Position numbers and translations under genes: made by a program. From NCBI GenBank assembly GCA_026168455.1, contig CM047426.1, positions 42,550,307-42,614,306 on the forward strand: 64,000 nt of DNA, given 5' to 3'. Each line of letters begins with the position of its first letter. The stretch's first letter is position 1. Source of the stretch: Theocolax elegans. Taxonomy: Eukaryota > Arthropoda > Insecta > Hymenoptera > Cerocephalidae. A model generated the notes under the pieces. The model was not told where the DNA came from, made no database searches, and saw only the letters and a program-made list of their open reading frames with translations. This document shows, in pieces, positions 22,481 to 34,893 of the stretch.

Positions 22481-22689
22481 AGACTCCACTTCCCTCGGGA
22501 AGGCCGAGTCGAAAGAAAGGCACAATCTATCCACGACTGCGCGCTGTACGCTTCTCTTCTTATCTTCAATTGGTGGCTGCTTCAATGATTCTTCGTGCTT
22601 CGTATGATATTGACGTGGCATACAGTCACCAAGCCCAGCCTTCGCTGACTGTTCTCACGTACGCCGATACGTTTTCCCTACCGCTTTAC

Positions 22690-22846
22690 ATGGCAACCCG
22701 AGGTGGTACATATATCTCCACAACGGATATGTGTACCTCGGTCCGTTTCTGACCAGACTCTTCTAGTCTCAGAGTTACTGGATATAGTACTTTTTTAACT
22801 TCAAAGGATCTGTCATACTTTGGTGCCAGTTTAACGGACATGCCTT
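22690..22846 (-). pseudogene. pol: Integrase C-terminal fragment
   Basis: The reading frame carries VKLAPKYDRSFEVKKVL and VTLRLEESGQKRTEVH, the C-terminal SH3-like region of a Gypsy integrase. It is separated from the zinc-finger part by a deletion that removed the DDE core, and a stop codon lies just upstream. Confidence 0.75.
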
Positions 22847-22900
22847 ACGCATCTTAGGAAAGTATACGGCCAATTTAAATCATAAGCCTTGAGGACCTGC

Positions 22901-25077
22901 TTAAGACATCTTATAGTTCTGACATATCAGACACCGTAAGACAAATTGGTGGGTATCGTGGTAGATACCTGGCCAATAGTAATCTCTTGCAACGCGTTCG
23001 TAAGTTTTTTCAATTCCGATGTGACCTATAGCTGGGTGAAAATGAGAATCTACTAGAACTCGTTTCCTCTGCTCTAAGAGTAGCACAAGACGCCAGCCTT
23101 CCTCTCGTTCTGATACAGAGTCTAGGACCTTACCGCTTGTAAAACGATATAGAATATCACCCTCAATTTTCCACTCCGGAAATCTTCGAGGGCATGAGCG
23201 TACATCGTTTAATCTAACAATATACCATGGGTCTGTAATTACTTCGAACGAGGCAATCTCTTCTTCGTCGGGGTCTGGGTTGACGGCACGAGAAAGCGCG
23301 TCCGGGACATAGTGCAAGGCTCCTTTCTTATGCACTATTTCAAAGTCCCATTGCTGCATTTCAAGTATCCATCGTGCCAACCTACCCGACGGCTCCTTGA
23401 GATTTTTGTTCTTAATAGCCCATATGAGAGCCAAGCATTCTTTTTCCGTTGTCATGTAATTACGTTCAGCGCGATTTACTAACCGGCTGACGTAGACAAT
23501 CGGATGCTCGAAACCCTCGTCGTCCAGTTGCGTCAACACCGCACCTATTGCTAAGTCACTAGCGTCACTTTGGACGGTAAATGGCTTAGAAAAATCTGGA
23601 CAGGCTAATTCAGGCGCTTCAGCTAACGCAGCTCTAAGCTGACGAAACGCCTCCTCCTGCTCCTCGCCCCAATCCCAAGTCTGGTCTTTAAGCAGCAATT
23701 TGGTAAGGGGAGCTTTAATGTCAGCTTCTCGATTAATGAATCGAGAATACGAGCCTACCATCCCGAGGAAGTATCTCAGCTGTTTGACATTACGAGGGGT
23801 AGGGTAGTTAAGGACTGCAGCGACTCGTTCCTCGTCAGGCCTCAAGCCATCCGCGTCCAATTTGTACCCAAGGAACGTTACGCTGGAACAACAAAACTCA
23901 CACTTTTCTCGATTCACTTCAAGTCCAGCGTCATTCAACGTTCTTAGTACGTATTCGAGCCATTTTAGATGGTCCTCAAAAGTTTCGGTAATGACGATCA
24001 AGTCGTCTAGATAACCAAACACATGAGGTTCCACCTTAGGTCCGAAAATTGCATCTATAAGCCGTGCAAAGGTCATAGAAGCATTCATGAGGCCAAAGGG
24101 CATTCTCGTAAACTGCCACAATCCCGACCCTGGTACAGCAAATGCAGTATAATGCCGGCTCGCCTCGGTCATTAAAATTTGGAAGTACACTTTCTTAAGA
24201 TCGATTTTTGATATGTACCTTGCATTATGCAGCTTATCCAATATGGTATCCATATTAGTAATTGGATAAGAATCACGTTTTGTGACTGCATTAAGGTCTC
24301 GAAAATCGATACAGAAGCGATAACTTCCTTCGTCCTTGCGGACGATGACCGGAGCAGCTGACCAATCACTCGCACTCGGTTCAATAATGCCCTTGTCAAA
24401 CATCTTTTTGACCTCACTCTGAGCAAATTCGAGGACCTTGGGAGACATACGTCTTGGCTTATGACGAACCGGTCTTGCACCAGGTTCAACCTCTATGTGG
24501 TGCTCCGTTAACGTCATAAAGCCGTGGACGTCTCCCGAGGGCAAGAGTAGGCTTTCAACTAACTCTTTGACTTGTTTCCGCTGATCGTCCTGTATCTCAA
24601 TTATACCAGCTCTTTCAGCGGAAATCCTCAAATTAATGTCATGAGTTGTATCTCTGACGAAGTGTCTCCAATCACTCTCGCCAATACGCCAGATAGCTTC
24701 GCCTAATTTGACTTCCATATTCCAATGATGTAGAAAATCCATACCTAGAATGATGGAATGCTCAATATTCTCTACAATACTCAGTTGGATATTGCCATCA
24801 AGGCCTTCTACACAGAATAGAATGTCAATTAGGCCAAGAACTTTAAGTGCTGGTCCAGCCACACCTTTCACGATAACCTTGACAGGTCTCCATTTAAACT
24901 TGTACTGTTCGACAACATCTGATCGTACAAGACAGACCATGGCGCCAGGATCGAAAAGTGCTTTAAAGTCTTTCCACTGAGTCGTACCAAAAAGAATAGC
25001 CGGTTATCCGATTGGATTCCAGCAATTATCTGATCGGATTGACTATCGTCGTTAGGGCTCGATGCTGTGTGCGTCAT
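22901..25077 (-). pseudogene. pol: Pol: protease, RT, RNase H, integrase zinc finger
   Basis: A 679-codon open stretch (22901-24940) includes the protease flap IILGMDF, RT with EGSYRFCIDFRDLN, FGLMNASMTFARL and FGYLDDLIVI (about 24010), RNase H with QSDASDLAIGAVLTQ and TTEKECLALIWAIK, and the integrase HHCC finger ending LRCLICQ. The protease active site reads DPGA instead of DSGA or DTGA. A one-base shift near 24,962 separates it from its N-terminal part (24,963-25,077). About 20 residues are missing from RNase H near 23,405. The stop at 22,901 follows the zinc finger, where a deletion removed the integrase core. Confidence 0.88.
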
Positions 25078-27451
25078 TTTAGACGTACTTGGTACGGCAT
25101 CTGCACCCCCTGAACTGTACTTCTCGGTAACGAGTTTGTACGGTTCATGTTATGCACACCATCGACAACTACCTTTCCACCAAGGGCTCGTTGTTGAGGA
25201 CAATTTCCTTCTCCACCAAGGGCTTCTTGTCCTCTTTACTAGGTGTGTCACAACGGGGTGACGATGAGCAACAACCAAGATCGTTCACTCCGATGGTGCT
25301 AAGCGGCTGAGATAACGATCTCTTTACGCCTTCTTCACCAATTATATCTCTGCTACCAGAGTATATTTGCCTTTGGAGTTCCTTAGCCCAATATTTAGCC
25401 TCACGCTTTTGTTGGTCTAATAAGGTTCCTTGTTCTGTTTTACCTTGCAAAGCTCAGGTGGAATTGACAGGTTGTGTTCTAAGAACTTTTCCATCTGTCG
25501 AATCCCCAGAACGTTTACGATCCTTACACTCAAACTTACTTTCAACACCAACTTCGGTCTGAGAGGGAATTTGATCTCCGTTAAGGACTTTAGTGAAATC
25601 AGCAAATGATTTGCTAGACTTCTTAAAGAGTTGAGAGGGTTCTCCAACCTTAAACTCTTGCCCTTGCAAACCATGCGGTTTACTTACTGCAGTGCAGGGC
25701 GCCCGGAGCAGCGCGGGTGCCCTGCGTTCAGGTTTCCCACGTTTTGCAGGGACCTGACGAAGTTAGGACATGTTTGGAGTGTAACGCCACTAGGTCCACA
25801 CAGGTGGCACTCCTTTGCTACCAATTCGGTAGAGCACTGCTCAGCAGAGTGCCCAATGTTTCCTCATCGGTAGCATGTTCGGCTCGGGCAATCCGACGAC
25901 CTATGACCGACTTTTTGGCATGTGAAACACACGCCGACAAAGTTGGTGCTCAGGTTCGTTGCATTTACTGCCGTCGCCTGTGGTTGCACATACCTCACCA
26001 GATTTTGTGCCATTTGTGGGACAAAAACGTTTTGCTGGGGCAGTTGAGAATTCGTCAAAGCACGCTTTCTCTTTTGCCCGAGTTCTGTTTTTGTTGCCCA
26101 GGTGACTGTTGAGAAACCGGCATGTACGATACGGATTTCGAATTGAGGGCACTCACTTCATTATTCGACATACCTTATCGTTTCTGAAAACTATTAGCGA
26201 CGTTGTAAGTACCGTACACAGCGGCTGCTTCGTATTCGCTCGAAGAAGAGTTTGGCGAGTTTTTCGCACTTTTCTTGCTCTTCTTCTTATTAGTTTTCTT
26301 CGACGACTGTTTATCCGAATGAGAAGACTCACCCTTACTTATTTCGGTAACAATCGCCACTTTACCCAAAACTCGTGCTCCACCACTCTGTTTCGGAAAA
26401 GCTTCTGGTACGAGCTTCTCGCGCTTAACGTTGGAACTGGACAATTTCGTGTCCCATGTTAAATGCTGCTCGTACTCTTTACCGTAGCTTGTCAAACCAG
26501 AGAAATTCCTGATTTGTCGTACTGATATTTACCTACGGTAATCTGGCCTCATCTGCGAGTAGGCCATCTTCACTTGTTGTTCTAATGAGGGATGGCATTT
26601 AAACTTATTTACGATCGCTCTGAAACAATTCAAGAGCGTCGTAGCCTTTTCTCCCTCATTTTGTGTTCTTGATCGAAGTTCCATGAGTAAATCTTCGTCA
26701 TTTATGACATGTTCCAGATACGCAGCTCTCGTGCGCACCCTGTCCGATCGTGCGTTCGGTTATCGTCTTCACGATACCTTGGCCTGGCCTCGTAGGACTC
26801 TCTTTCCCTACGGTCATCTCTATTATCCGTTCGGGAACTCCTACGCCTGCTGGTAGAAGGATTCCTACTCTCTTGTCGGCCTTCAGCCGCCCTACGAGAA
26901 TCGGATCTCCTACGAGCAGGTTCGCGATCAGACTGATACCCATCGGACGAATCCGTCTGAGTACTCTGATCGCAAGTGGCCACCACACGTTTCTCTCGAG
27001 GCATTTCTCTACGTCTGTCCGACCTCTCTCTGTGACCTTGCTCCGGAATTTCCGGCTGTGCTCGGTCGTCGAGTTTACGGTTGACTGACGTTTATGAGTA
27101 CGTCTCTCCGTACAGCTTTCACGACGTTCATCGTTGCTTGAGGCTCTACTCACAGAACGATGGTGTCGTGAGTTTCTGTTTTGAGTCGTGTACTCACGCC
27201 TCTCTCTTCTATCTTGTCCCTCACAAGTCTTAGAAGAGGTCTCACGACGTCTCTATTCAAACCTCGGTTTTTCGTAAGATTGAACACTGACGTCTTTAGG
27301 AAGGTTATATCCATTCCTATCATCAACAAATTGACGTTCGGTTGTATTAGCCTTGGGTTACCTGTTGTCGTATTGTCTAGATGTGTATCCTCGTGACGTA
27401 CGACGGTCGCTTTCCGTCTGCGAACCCAAGTCAAAATGTTGTGTTGGCACT
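25078..27451 (-). pseudogene. gag: Gag C-terminal remnants in several frames
   Basis: Fragments in all three minus frames include a clear zinc knuckle CFTCQKVGHRSSDC near 25,900 and a second Cys-rich segment near 25,800. Lys/Ser-rich and Arg-rich stretches (26,175-26,495 and 26,698-27,153) precede them. Multiple frameshifts and stops show that gag is not expressible. Plus-strand frames in this interval are shadows. Confidence 0.7.
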
Positions 27452-28234
27452 TTACTCTCTCTTGTGCCAAGATGTCCGCTGTTTCTTTGTTTCAAAACCT
27501 CCGAGTTTAGCGGCCGTCACGGTCTTAACCGTCGACGTAGTGGTTGTGCATGAGGTTGCAGCCACCGAAACAGGAACATATGGGAAAGCAGTCGTGGTCG
27601 TGATTGCTGCCAGTACCTCACCAAACCGTTTAGGTATAGCGCCTGTTGATACCAACCTCGGGCTTTGTGCAGTACTCATTGGCGAGTTTCTAGACTGACC
27701 ACTTGGTGACAGAGCTCCATCTTCTTCAGGAATGGGTGCTCTGTCACTAGCAACCCTTTCGCGATCCGACATTTCGGACTCGCAAGAAACTTCCGTTCCT
27801 GATGGGACCACACTCCCTTTCCTGGAACGAGGTTTCCTAATTTCCCATAGTTCCTGACATACTAGAGGTTTATGTGCACGCTCTGCCCTTACATTCTCAT
27901 CGTATTCAGGGAACCATGGTATTTCCAGATTAATCTTTACACATCTTAACCGGTGACGCAAAAGGCGTTCGCGGCACTCCGCCTCTTCGTCATTTGCGTT
28001 TAAACTTAAATGCTCCAATTGGGCATACACTGCCTCAATCGGAAGCTTCTTCGTTTCCCGACGAATATCCCTAGCTATGCGTGATTCACGCATAATCTGG
28101 GCCATTCGGGCTTCATAGCTTCTGGCCATAATTTTTTTGAACAGCAGCAGCCGACGTGTTACGTCGGGAGAAGTACTCTCAACCGGGATTTCAGATGAAA
28201 TCCCTAGTGTTTCAAATACTTCGGAAGTATCCAA
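27452..28234 (-). pseudogene. gag: Gag N-terminus, open for 260 codons
   Basis: Begins MDTSEVFETLGISSE with an amphipathic, charged N-terminal half (RDIRRETKKLPIEAVYAQLE), then a Ser/Pro-rich linker. The position just downstream of the long leader and upstream of knuckle-bearing fragments identifies it as the gag start. The frame ends at a frameshift. I do not recognise the family beyond Gypsy-like. Confidence 0.6.
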
Positions 28235-29400
28235 TTTTCAATTGGAAATTATTTTATTGGACTCACCGCAATAAAATAATTATTACTCCCAACGAGTAAA
28301 AAAAAATTTCGTGTCGGCTTAATTACAATAAATTGTAAAAAATGCACCGACTAGTGTACCAACAAAATTAATTCACTCAATCAAAATCCAAAAGATTTTC
28401 TTTAAAAGAAATTTATTTCGTCCTTAGAAAGACAAAATAATAAAATTTTGTTAGTTAAAATTGTGGCAAATCACACACTTAACACTTGTACCAAATTAAA
28501 ATTAATTATTTAACTTGCTCACAAGTCTAAATAATTAATGTTTATAATAGTGTCTTGTGACTCACACACACCAAGACTCTATACAATTGCTTCTGCAAGC
28601 AAAAATAATTATTAACAAAAAAAATCCCCAAATTATTTCAATATCGTCGGTAATTTACCATTAATGGTAAATTTAACGATTTCCCAAAATATCTCTCTCG
28701 CCAGTTATAATCCAAAAGATTCCTCACTGGCGAAACAAAATTATTCTGTTATGGAAATTGAAATAATTAAAGTTTCAATCTATTAATAATTACAGAAACA
28801 GCAAATTAAAAAGGAAGAAAAGAAAAGAAAAAAAAATTAATTTATTTATCTCGCCAACGAGCCTAAATAATTAATTTTAAAATAAATATAAAAATAAATA
28901 CAGTGTCTTGTGATTCACACACACCAAGACACTATTTATTATTTTGCTTTTCCAAGCCCAAAACAAAAAAAAATTTTCCTTTATAATTTACACTACACTA
29001 CAAACACAAATTTAATTAAATTATTTCAACAGTAGGGGTATTTACGAAATGTTGTAAATCCCGTATGGTTTGCAACAAAATAATTATTTCACAAATTGTC
29101 GTCCCAAACGGCAATTTTTCAGCGAAATATATTTGTTTTACCCTAACAAGGACTAAATAAATAATTTATGTTGCTACCAAGTTGAAATAATTTATATTTC
29201 CTTTTTTTAAATAAATTGAACGAAAAGGAAATGAAAATTTAATTATTTAACTTGCTAACAAGTCTAAACAATTAAATTTGTACACCGAATTATTTTACTC
29301 AAACACACCAAAAAAAAAATTATAACCAATTATTTAACTAACAAACAAGTCTAAATAATATAAAAATTGCCCATTAAACTTCAGCAATTTTGTGCACCGA
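28235..29400 (-). other. Leader of degenerate Gypsy element with internal repeats
   Basis: AT-rich and non-coding. A motif AATTATTTAACTTGCTAACA/AGTCTAAATAATTAA recurs about four times (near 28,505, 28,840, 29,240 and 29,325), and TGTCTTGTGATTCACACACA occurs near 28,550 and 28,903. No primer-binding site is visible at the right end. Confidence 0.5.
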
Positions 29401-29671
29401 TGGTTGAACGCAACTTCATATATTGTCGCGTTTTATGTCTGAAAAAAAATCGTAAACTTTTAGAATGACACATTTTTTGCTATTTTTTTTTGCAAAAAAA
29501 CGGCCATATTTTTTTTTAAAGGCAAAATTTTTCAATTTTAACCACGGATTCGGATTCTGCAGACAAAAATACATAAGAAATCATGTACGAGACCCATTTA
29601 TGACTCGATTACATGCATGAAATTTCGCATCGAAATCATGATGTAAAATTGACAGTTTTGGTCGTTAATGG
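29401..29671. other. AT-rich stretch, nothing recognised
   Basis: About 270 bp with T-runs. It may contain the outer left part of the neighbouring foldback element or the lost end of the Gypsy element. Confidence 0.4.
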
Positions 29672-30414
29672 GTTAATGTATGGAATCAGTAAAATACTAC
29701 TTGAATAAAGTGCAGCTCATTTTTAGACCTGAATTTAAATTAGTACCAGAGCTGTAGCCAATCAAAACATTGAATTTTTTGAAAAAACAATGCCTTTTTG
29801 GTCATTTTTATCACTTAATAACTCAAATTTAACATTTTTTTTCTTATATACATTAAATTTGAAAAAGTTTATAAATTTCAAGAAGAAATGCCTTTGTTTG
29901 AATGCAAGTATTGTTTTTTTCATAAAATGCATTCGCTCTCTTTTTTTAAGAAATTTGCCCAAAAATACCATACCTTTGTCTGGAATGCTCTGCCGAACTC
30001 AAACATTGCATCATTTTGAAGGTATTAATCATCGATGAATTAAATTTTTGGATGGATAAAATATTTTTGATCGTATAACCCTTTTTTTACTATAAAGGTT
30101 TTTATCAATTATAACTATATTCAATGTTTTAAACTAATATAAATTAAATATTTGAACAGATTCTTCTTGAAATTTATAAACTTTATCAAATTTAATGTAT
30201 ATAAGAAAAAATTGTTAGATTTTGAGTTATTAAGTGATAAAAATGGCCAAAAAGTCATTTTTTTCAAAAAATTTGATTTTATGATTGGCTGCAGCTCTGG
30301 TCCTAATTGAAATTCAGGTCTAAAAATTTAGCTATACTCTATTCAAGTAGTTTTTTACTGAGTCCATACATTAAAACAATATTTATTTTTTAACTGGATC
30401 ACTTCACATAGAAT

Positions 30415-30420
<6 letters not shown>
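29672..30420. mobile_element. Foldback element, family 2
   Basis: An inverted repeat with arms of about 215 bp (29672-29888 against 30165-30374) around a loop of about 275 bp. The right end extends to GGATCACTTCACATAGAAT, the outer terminus seen in the half copy at 48711. It abuts a TA microsatellite. Non-coding; frames in the arms mirror each other. Confidence 0.75.
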
Positions 30421-30447
<27 letters not shown>

Positions 30448-30448
<1 letters not shown>

Positions 30449-31393
30449 CTATTTCACGTCAAGTGGTACGATGAAAATTTTAAATCGCTCCATAATTTGA
30501 AAATAGGCTGGAAATATCTTCCAGAAGATAGAAAAAAAATTTTAGGTGTTAAAAATAATTTGCCTGAGAGTTATTCCACCATAAAAAATGGAAAATTTTC
30601 AATTTTTTAGTAAAATTTCTATTTTTAAAGCCATTTATCTCAAAATCTATTGATTTTTTTGAGAAAACATTACAAACAACTTTAGTTCAAAATAATCTTT
30701 AGAACTTATCTACCTGGCTTACAATTCTTAATTTTAAAATCTCAAAGAGATAGAACGCCCGGAAATATTGAATATCAAAATAAGGCGACCACGCCACAAT
30801 CGATTTTGATCTAACACCGCTCAAAAGATCACATTTTTCGAGAGCTTTCGAATGGCTTAAGTTAGATTATTGGCCAAGATCGCTAGTGTAAGTTATGCCT
30901 CATAAACCTCATAAAATCACAAATTTTCATGTATTTTAGGGCATAACTTACAATAGCGGTTTTGGCCAATAATCTAACCCAAGCCGTTCGAAAGCTCTCG
31001 AAAAATGTGATCTTTTGAGCGGTGTTAGATCAAAATCGATTGTGGCGTGGTCGCCTTTTTTCGATATTCAATATTTTCGGGCGTTCTACCTCTTCGAGAA
31101 TTTAAAATTAAGAATTGTAACCCAGGTAGATAAGTTCTAAAGATTATTTTAAACAAAAGTTGTTTGTAATGTTTATTCAAAAAAATCAATAGATTTTGAG
31201 ATAAATGGCTTTAAAAATAGAAATTTTCCTAAAAAATTGAAAAATTTCCATTTTTTGTGGTGGAATATCTCTCAGGCAAATTATTTTTAACACCTAAAAT
31301 TTTTTTACTATCTTCTGGAAGATATTTCCAGCCTATTTTCAAATTTTGGAGCCATTTAAAATTTTCATCGTACCACTTGACGTGAAATAGCCC
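30448..31393. mobile_element. Foldback element, family 1, complete copy
   Basis: A 946-bp near-perfect palindrome with termini GGCTATTTCACGTCAAGTGG and its reverse complement. The arms are about 450 bp with a centre of about 40 bp near 30,920. Flanked on both sides by (TA)n, so the target duplication cannot be read. No transposase. Partial copies occur at 42461, 44024 and 47663. Confidence 0.88.
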
Positions 31394-31424
<31 letters not shown>

Positions 31425-31430
31425 AACAAT

Positions 31431-32448
31431 ATTTAATTGTTCATCATTAACTTATTAAATACTAATTAAAGCACATCAACTAACTTAATTGAAACTAAAT
31501 CTCATGAGGAGGTTGAGAATAGGAATTATCTGGCTTTCCGTAACGAATATAATACACTCGAATTTATTTATACTAAATTAATAAAAATTTATTATTTGCT
31601 AATTGTTTAAGCAATTAATTAATTTTAATTAATAATAAACAAAACACTGACGGAAGATCACAAACTAATAAATTAACTGAAGTGGAAATATATTTCAAGG
31701 CGACGTTCAATTAAATTAAGAGAACACGTGGTGCATGTTGACTCGTGAAACAATTAAATGGCGTCAGTTTAGCTCTCGCGCACTAACTAGGTACAGCGTC
31801 AAGCAACACCGTTACGCCAATATTAAACAAAGAATCCTCTCACGCCCCTGATAGCACTGCCTTTCGGCGTGCGTGATCAGGGCAATGTAGGAGATTTTAT
31901 TATTTAAAAATAAAAAAATTAAATAAATATTAGAATAGATCGAATACGTTTACCGGGATTTCACCATGATCGACTGCTTCTTCATACTATTAACCAAGAA
32001 TCTACTGTACTTATTGATCGAGAAACCGGATGATGCAAGGACGAGATCGCGGGATCTCGCTAGTTTTATTCCTGCACCGACGCTTTCCCCACTCACGATC
32101 CCTCGATGGATGAAAATCGTTGATTGGATCTTCTCGACATGCGCCGAAAAATCACGACGTCCCAACTACATGTCAGCGCACGCGAAAATTAAAAACATGT
32201 ATTAGGTGAATGCAAGTGTTCATTGCAAACACCTTCTAATACTCAACACGTAACCTCCACCTCCGTGGTTTCGATAAGCACAAGAATATCCCCTACACTC
32301 GTACTTTCTACTCGTGGAGGTACATATTACATTCCAAGTGCAGCATGGGCTGCAAGGCTGCCCATAGTTCGCATGCGTGAAATGTTCGATCATGTCACTA
32401 TCCGCCGATATCTCCAATCTTCAAACAAATGCGCGAAAATACGAATCC
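31431..32448. other. LTR-like CpG-richer block, unassigned
   Basis: Starts TGTAACAATATTTAATTG after (TA)n, in the style of the LTRs elsewhere in the window. It contains GTGGAGGTACATATTACATT resembling a segment inside the degenerate Gypsy element near 22,695. No matching terminus or second copy is found. Could be a partial LTR. Confidence 0.3.
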
Positions 32449-32606
32449 TTAACCTTTAGACTGCCGGCATTTTTGCCTTATAAATTGATATTTTTGATGT
32501 GCAAAATTTATACATAAAAACACCTCATATCTCTAGAGTAGTTGTCAAGGTCACAGGTGGCTCATATATGAGTCAGTCCGGCTGGCAACGGTCGGGTGAA
32601 TGTTAA
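32449..32606. mobile_element. Candidate piggyBac-like MITE, TTAA flanks
   Basis: 158 bp between two TTAA sites. The left end reads CCTTTAGACTGCCGGC after TTAA, close to the CCCTTT... start of piggyBac-like ends. The right end reads GCCGG(C)TGGCAACGG before TTAA and is only loosely inverted to the left. Confidence 0.35.
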
Positions 32607-34502
32607 AAATTAAAAAAATTTTTAAATTACTATATATTTATTTTTAACAGAATTTTCTTGATATTACAATGTAATAAGACCCCAAAAATACTCCTTTAGT
32701 TATCAATAAAACCGCAACCCAACTACCCCTAGCGAGGGGGTGAAAATTTCGAAAATTCATTAGTAGGCTGGTTTGGATTTTTTCTACGATGTTTTCTCGT
32801 AAACATACTGTAACATGTGTAAAGCATACCCTGAAGTTTGTCCCAACCTATGGAGGTGCCAAAACTACCCCTAACGAGGGGGTGATTTTTTTAGCGAACG
32901 TTCTCGAAGACTGTAATATTCGACAAATTTGTGTACAATGGGTAAGAAATGTGAGGCGAGCCTCACTAGCCCACATACAAATACATATTATCAGGGGGAG
33001 AGATTGTCAGAGCGGGGCACACCTAAAACAAAAACATATATATTAGTAATCAAGAAACAAAAACTTATGAATATAAATTAATATAATAAAAAGAAATGAA
33101 TAAAAAAGAATGAATATATGTATAATGTTATTAACTGGATACGTATTGGAATCCTGGGGTCCAATAGTGGTCCAGAGATGACTACTCGTACCCTGGAGGA
33201 CTCCTTAGGTAGCCTTCGCTGGTGATCCTGAGGGTTCACTAGAGTATATGGATGGTTCCTGGGCCTCCTGTAAATAAAATAATCATAAGTAAAATAATAC
33301 AAAAGAATGTAGGATAGGTTAGGATAAATATAATAGATATATGGGATATAAGGAAATATTTGTTTTGTATGGGAAGTTTGAGGTTAGGAATAAGTAAACA
33401 TTGGTTTAAGAATATAGGCCCGAGCCATTCTCGTCACTGACGTTCACCGAAGGATAGGATAGAAAATAATTATGTTTTTTTATATCTATGATGAGGAAAA
33501 TGTAAGGAAAGGAAGGAGATGGAGAGAAATGGAAGGCAACACAAGAAACGATACCACCTACCGTACAAGCGAAGTCTACCTGTGTCCATCGATGCCGTCT
33601 GCACCTGTCCTCGTCCACGGGAGCTAACGTTGCGGTGATCCTGCCCAGGTACGGAGTTCCCCCGGCGAAGAGATTGACCCCGTTGAACACCGACGAAACT
33701 CACGATGTAGAAAATTGCATACGGGTATTCGCGCACGTAGACAAACAACATGTCTATATCTCTCGTCGAGCGTGAGAGTGGGGGAAGCCTTCTCGCTCTC
33801 GCGCAACTGCTCGACGCAAGATGGTGGTGCGCCGCGGGGGAACGGAGGAACGAGCGGGAACGATCCAGATAGACTCCCCGCGTGTAAGAGAGAGAAAGAA
33901 GATATACTGATGCATTGGGGGAGGTGGAGAATTCGCCCGCTGCGGATCAGTTTCGCAAGAGTTGTACCGCCACTAGGAGGGAGGTTAAAGAAGAGAGGAA
34001 TAGGTGGCGTTACAGTAGTGGCAGGAAATTCAAATAGGATGAACGGAGAACGGGATTGGAGGAGAACGACGGCAAAGAAGGATATGAGTAGCGCCGTGTT
34101 ACGGAAAATTGGAAAAGGATATCGAAGGAGAAGAACGACGAGGCACTCCCCGTCGATACCTGTAAGGAGACGCATCGAGATAATATAGAGAATAAAATAG
34201 TCGAATAACGAGTCAAGGAAATAAGAGAGGATATAATTAATTGAAGAGAAAGATAAGAGATAGAGTAGATATCCAGGAAGGATTGAGATATTGAGAGAAA
34301 AATTTGTGATTGCGGAGACGAGAGATCAAGAGCGGAATCACTGAGGATAAAATCTAGGAAAACAGCGGTGAGTGGTCTGCACGTGGCCATTTTTTTTATA
34401 CTTTATAATTTTCGTTTCGGAGTGAATCGGGTTCCTCACCGCGGTAGTTAATAATTTTTCGGGATGTTCACAACCTTTTTTTTTATTGGATTAAATCCAG
34501 AT
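32607..34502. other. Unassigned region, no supported gene
   Basis: Includes two copies of a phrase ACTACCCCTA(G/A)CGAGGGGGTGA (near 32,722 and 32,864). A GC-richer segment at 33,140-33,280 has splice-like signals on the minus strand (an acceptor before 33,268 and a donor near 33,190). A purine-rich stretch runs from 33,750 to 34,380. Overlapping frames exist on both strands but none shows a protein family. It could be exons of a decayed gene or retroelement sequence; I cannot decide. Confidence 0.4.
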
Positions 34503-34668
34503 TAATATATATCTCTCTATAATATATAAATATGTCGCCGCCGCCGCCGCCTCCGCCGTGTCTAAGAATTCAGAATTCAACATATATATATATATGTTTT
34601 ATATATATATATGTCATATATATGTTATATATATATATGTCATGTATATGATATATATATATATAAGT
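34503..34668 (-). repeat. (CCG)n-(TA)n cassette, copy 1
   Basis: Order: ATATATCTCTCTATAATATA, (CCG)n, GTGTCTAAGAATTCAGAATT, long (TA)n. The same order occurs inverted at 45585-45790 and 45770-45930, with different CGG repeat numbers. Confidence 0.85.
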
Positions 34669-34718
34669 GTGTGTGTGCATGTGTGTGTGTGTGTATGTGT
34701 GTGTGTTTGTGCGTGTGC

Positions 34719-34720
<2 letters not shown>
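34669..34720. repeat. (GT)n tract flanking the LINE 3' end
   Basis: Imperfect GT repeat directly before the T-run that is the LINE poly(A) tail on the opposite strand. A longer (GT)n tract resumes beyond the LINE 5' end. Confidence 0.9.
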
Positions 34721-34772
<52 letters not shown>

Positions 34773-34893
34773 CCGAAGAGGTGGAGAAATGCTTAATGCA
34801 GCATGACTGGAGCCATGCATAATTTTCTCACCTTTATTCCCCCGCGGAAACCGCCGCAAGGCATTACTTCGCGGGGGGAGGCAACGGGCTAGG
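34773..34893 (-). other. LINE 3' UTR
   Basis: About 120 bp between the ORF2 stop and the poly(A) tail, with GC-rich segments around 34,850. Short for the clade but contiguous with the tail. Confidence 0.7.

Larger units (their letters stand above)
21468..29400 (-). mobile_element. Degenerate Ty3/Gypsy element, 5' LTR not found
   Basis: Minus-strand order is AT-rich leader, gag remnants, protease, RT, RNase H, integrase zinc finger, integrase C-terminus, PPT, LTR. It sits next to ATAT at 21464-21467, the expected left target copy. No second LTR or PBS is recognisable before the next element near 29.4 kb, so the right boundary is approximate. Gag and pol carry frameshifts and deletions. It is clearly older than the element at 8.9-15.5 kb. 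Confidence 0.85.

Noticed and set aside
29762..30038. Frames on both strands in the foldback arm
   Set aside because: Palindromic AT-rich DNA produces mirrored Phe/Lys-rich frames.
31431..32448. Solo LTR with confirmed boundaries
   Set aside because: Only the TGTAACAAT start is LTR-like; no matching end or target duplication was found.
33624..34188. Overlapping frames of 157-183 codons on opposite strands
   Set aside because: No recognisable family, low-complexity purine/pyrimidine composition; listed only as unassigned.
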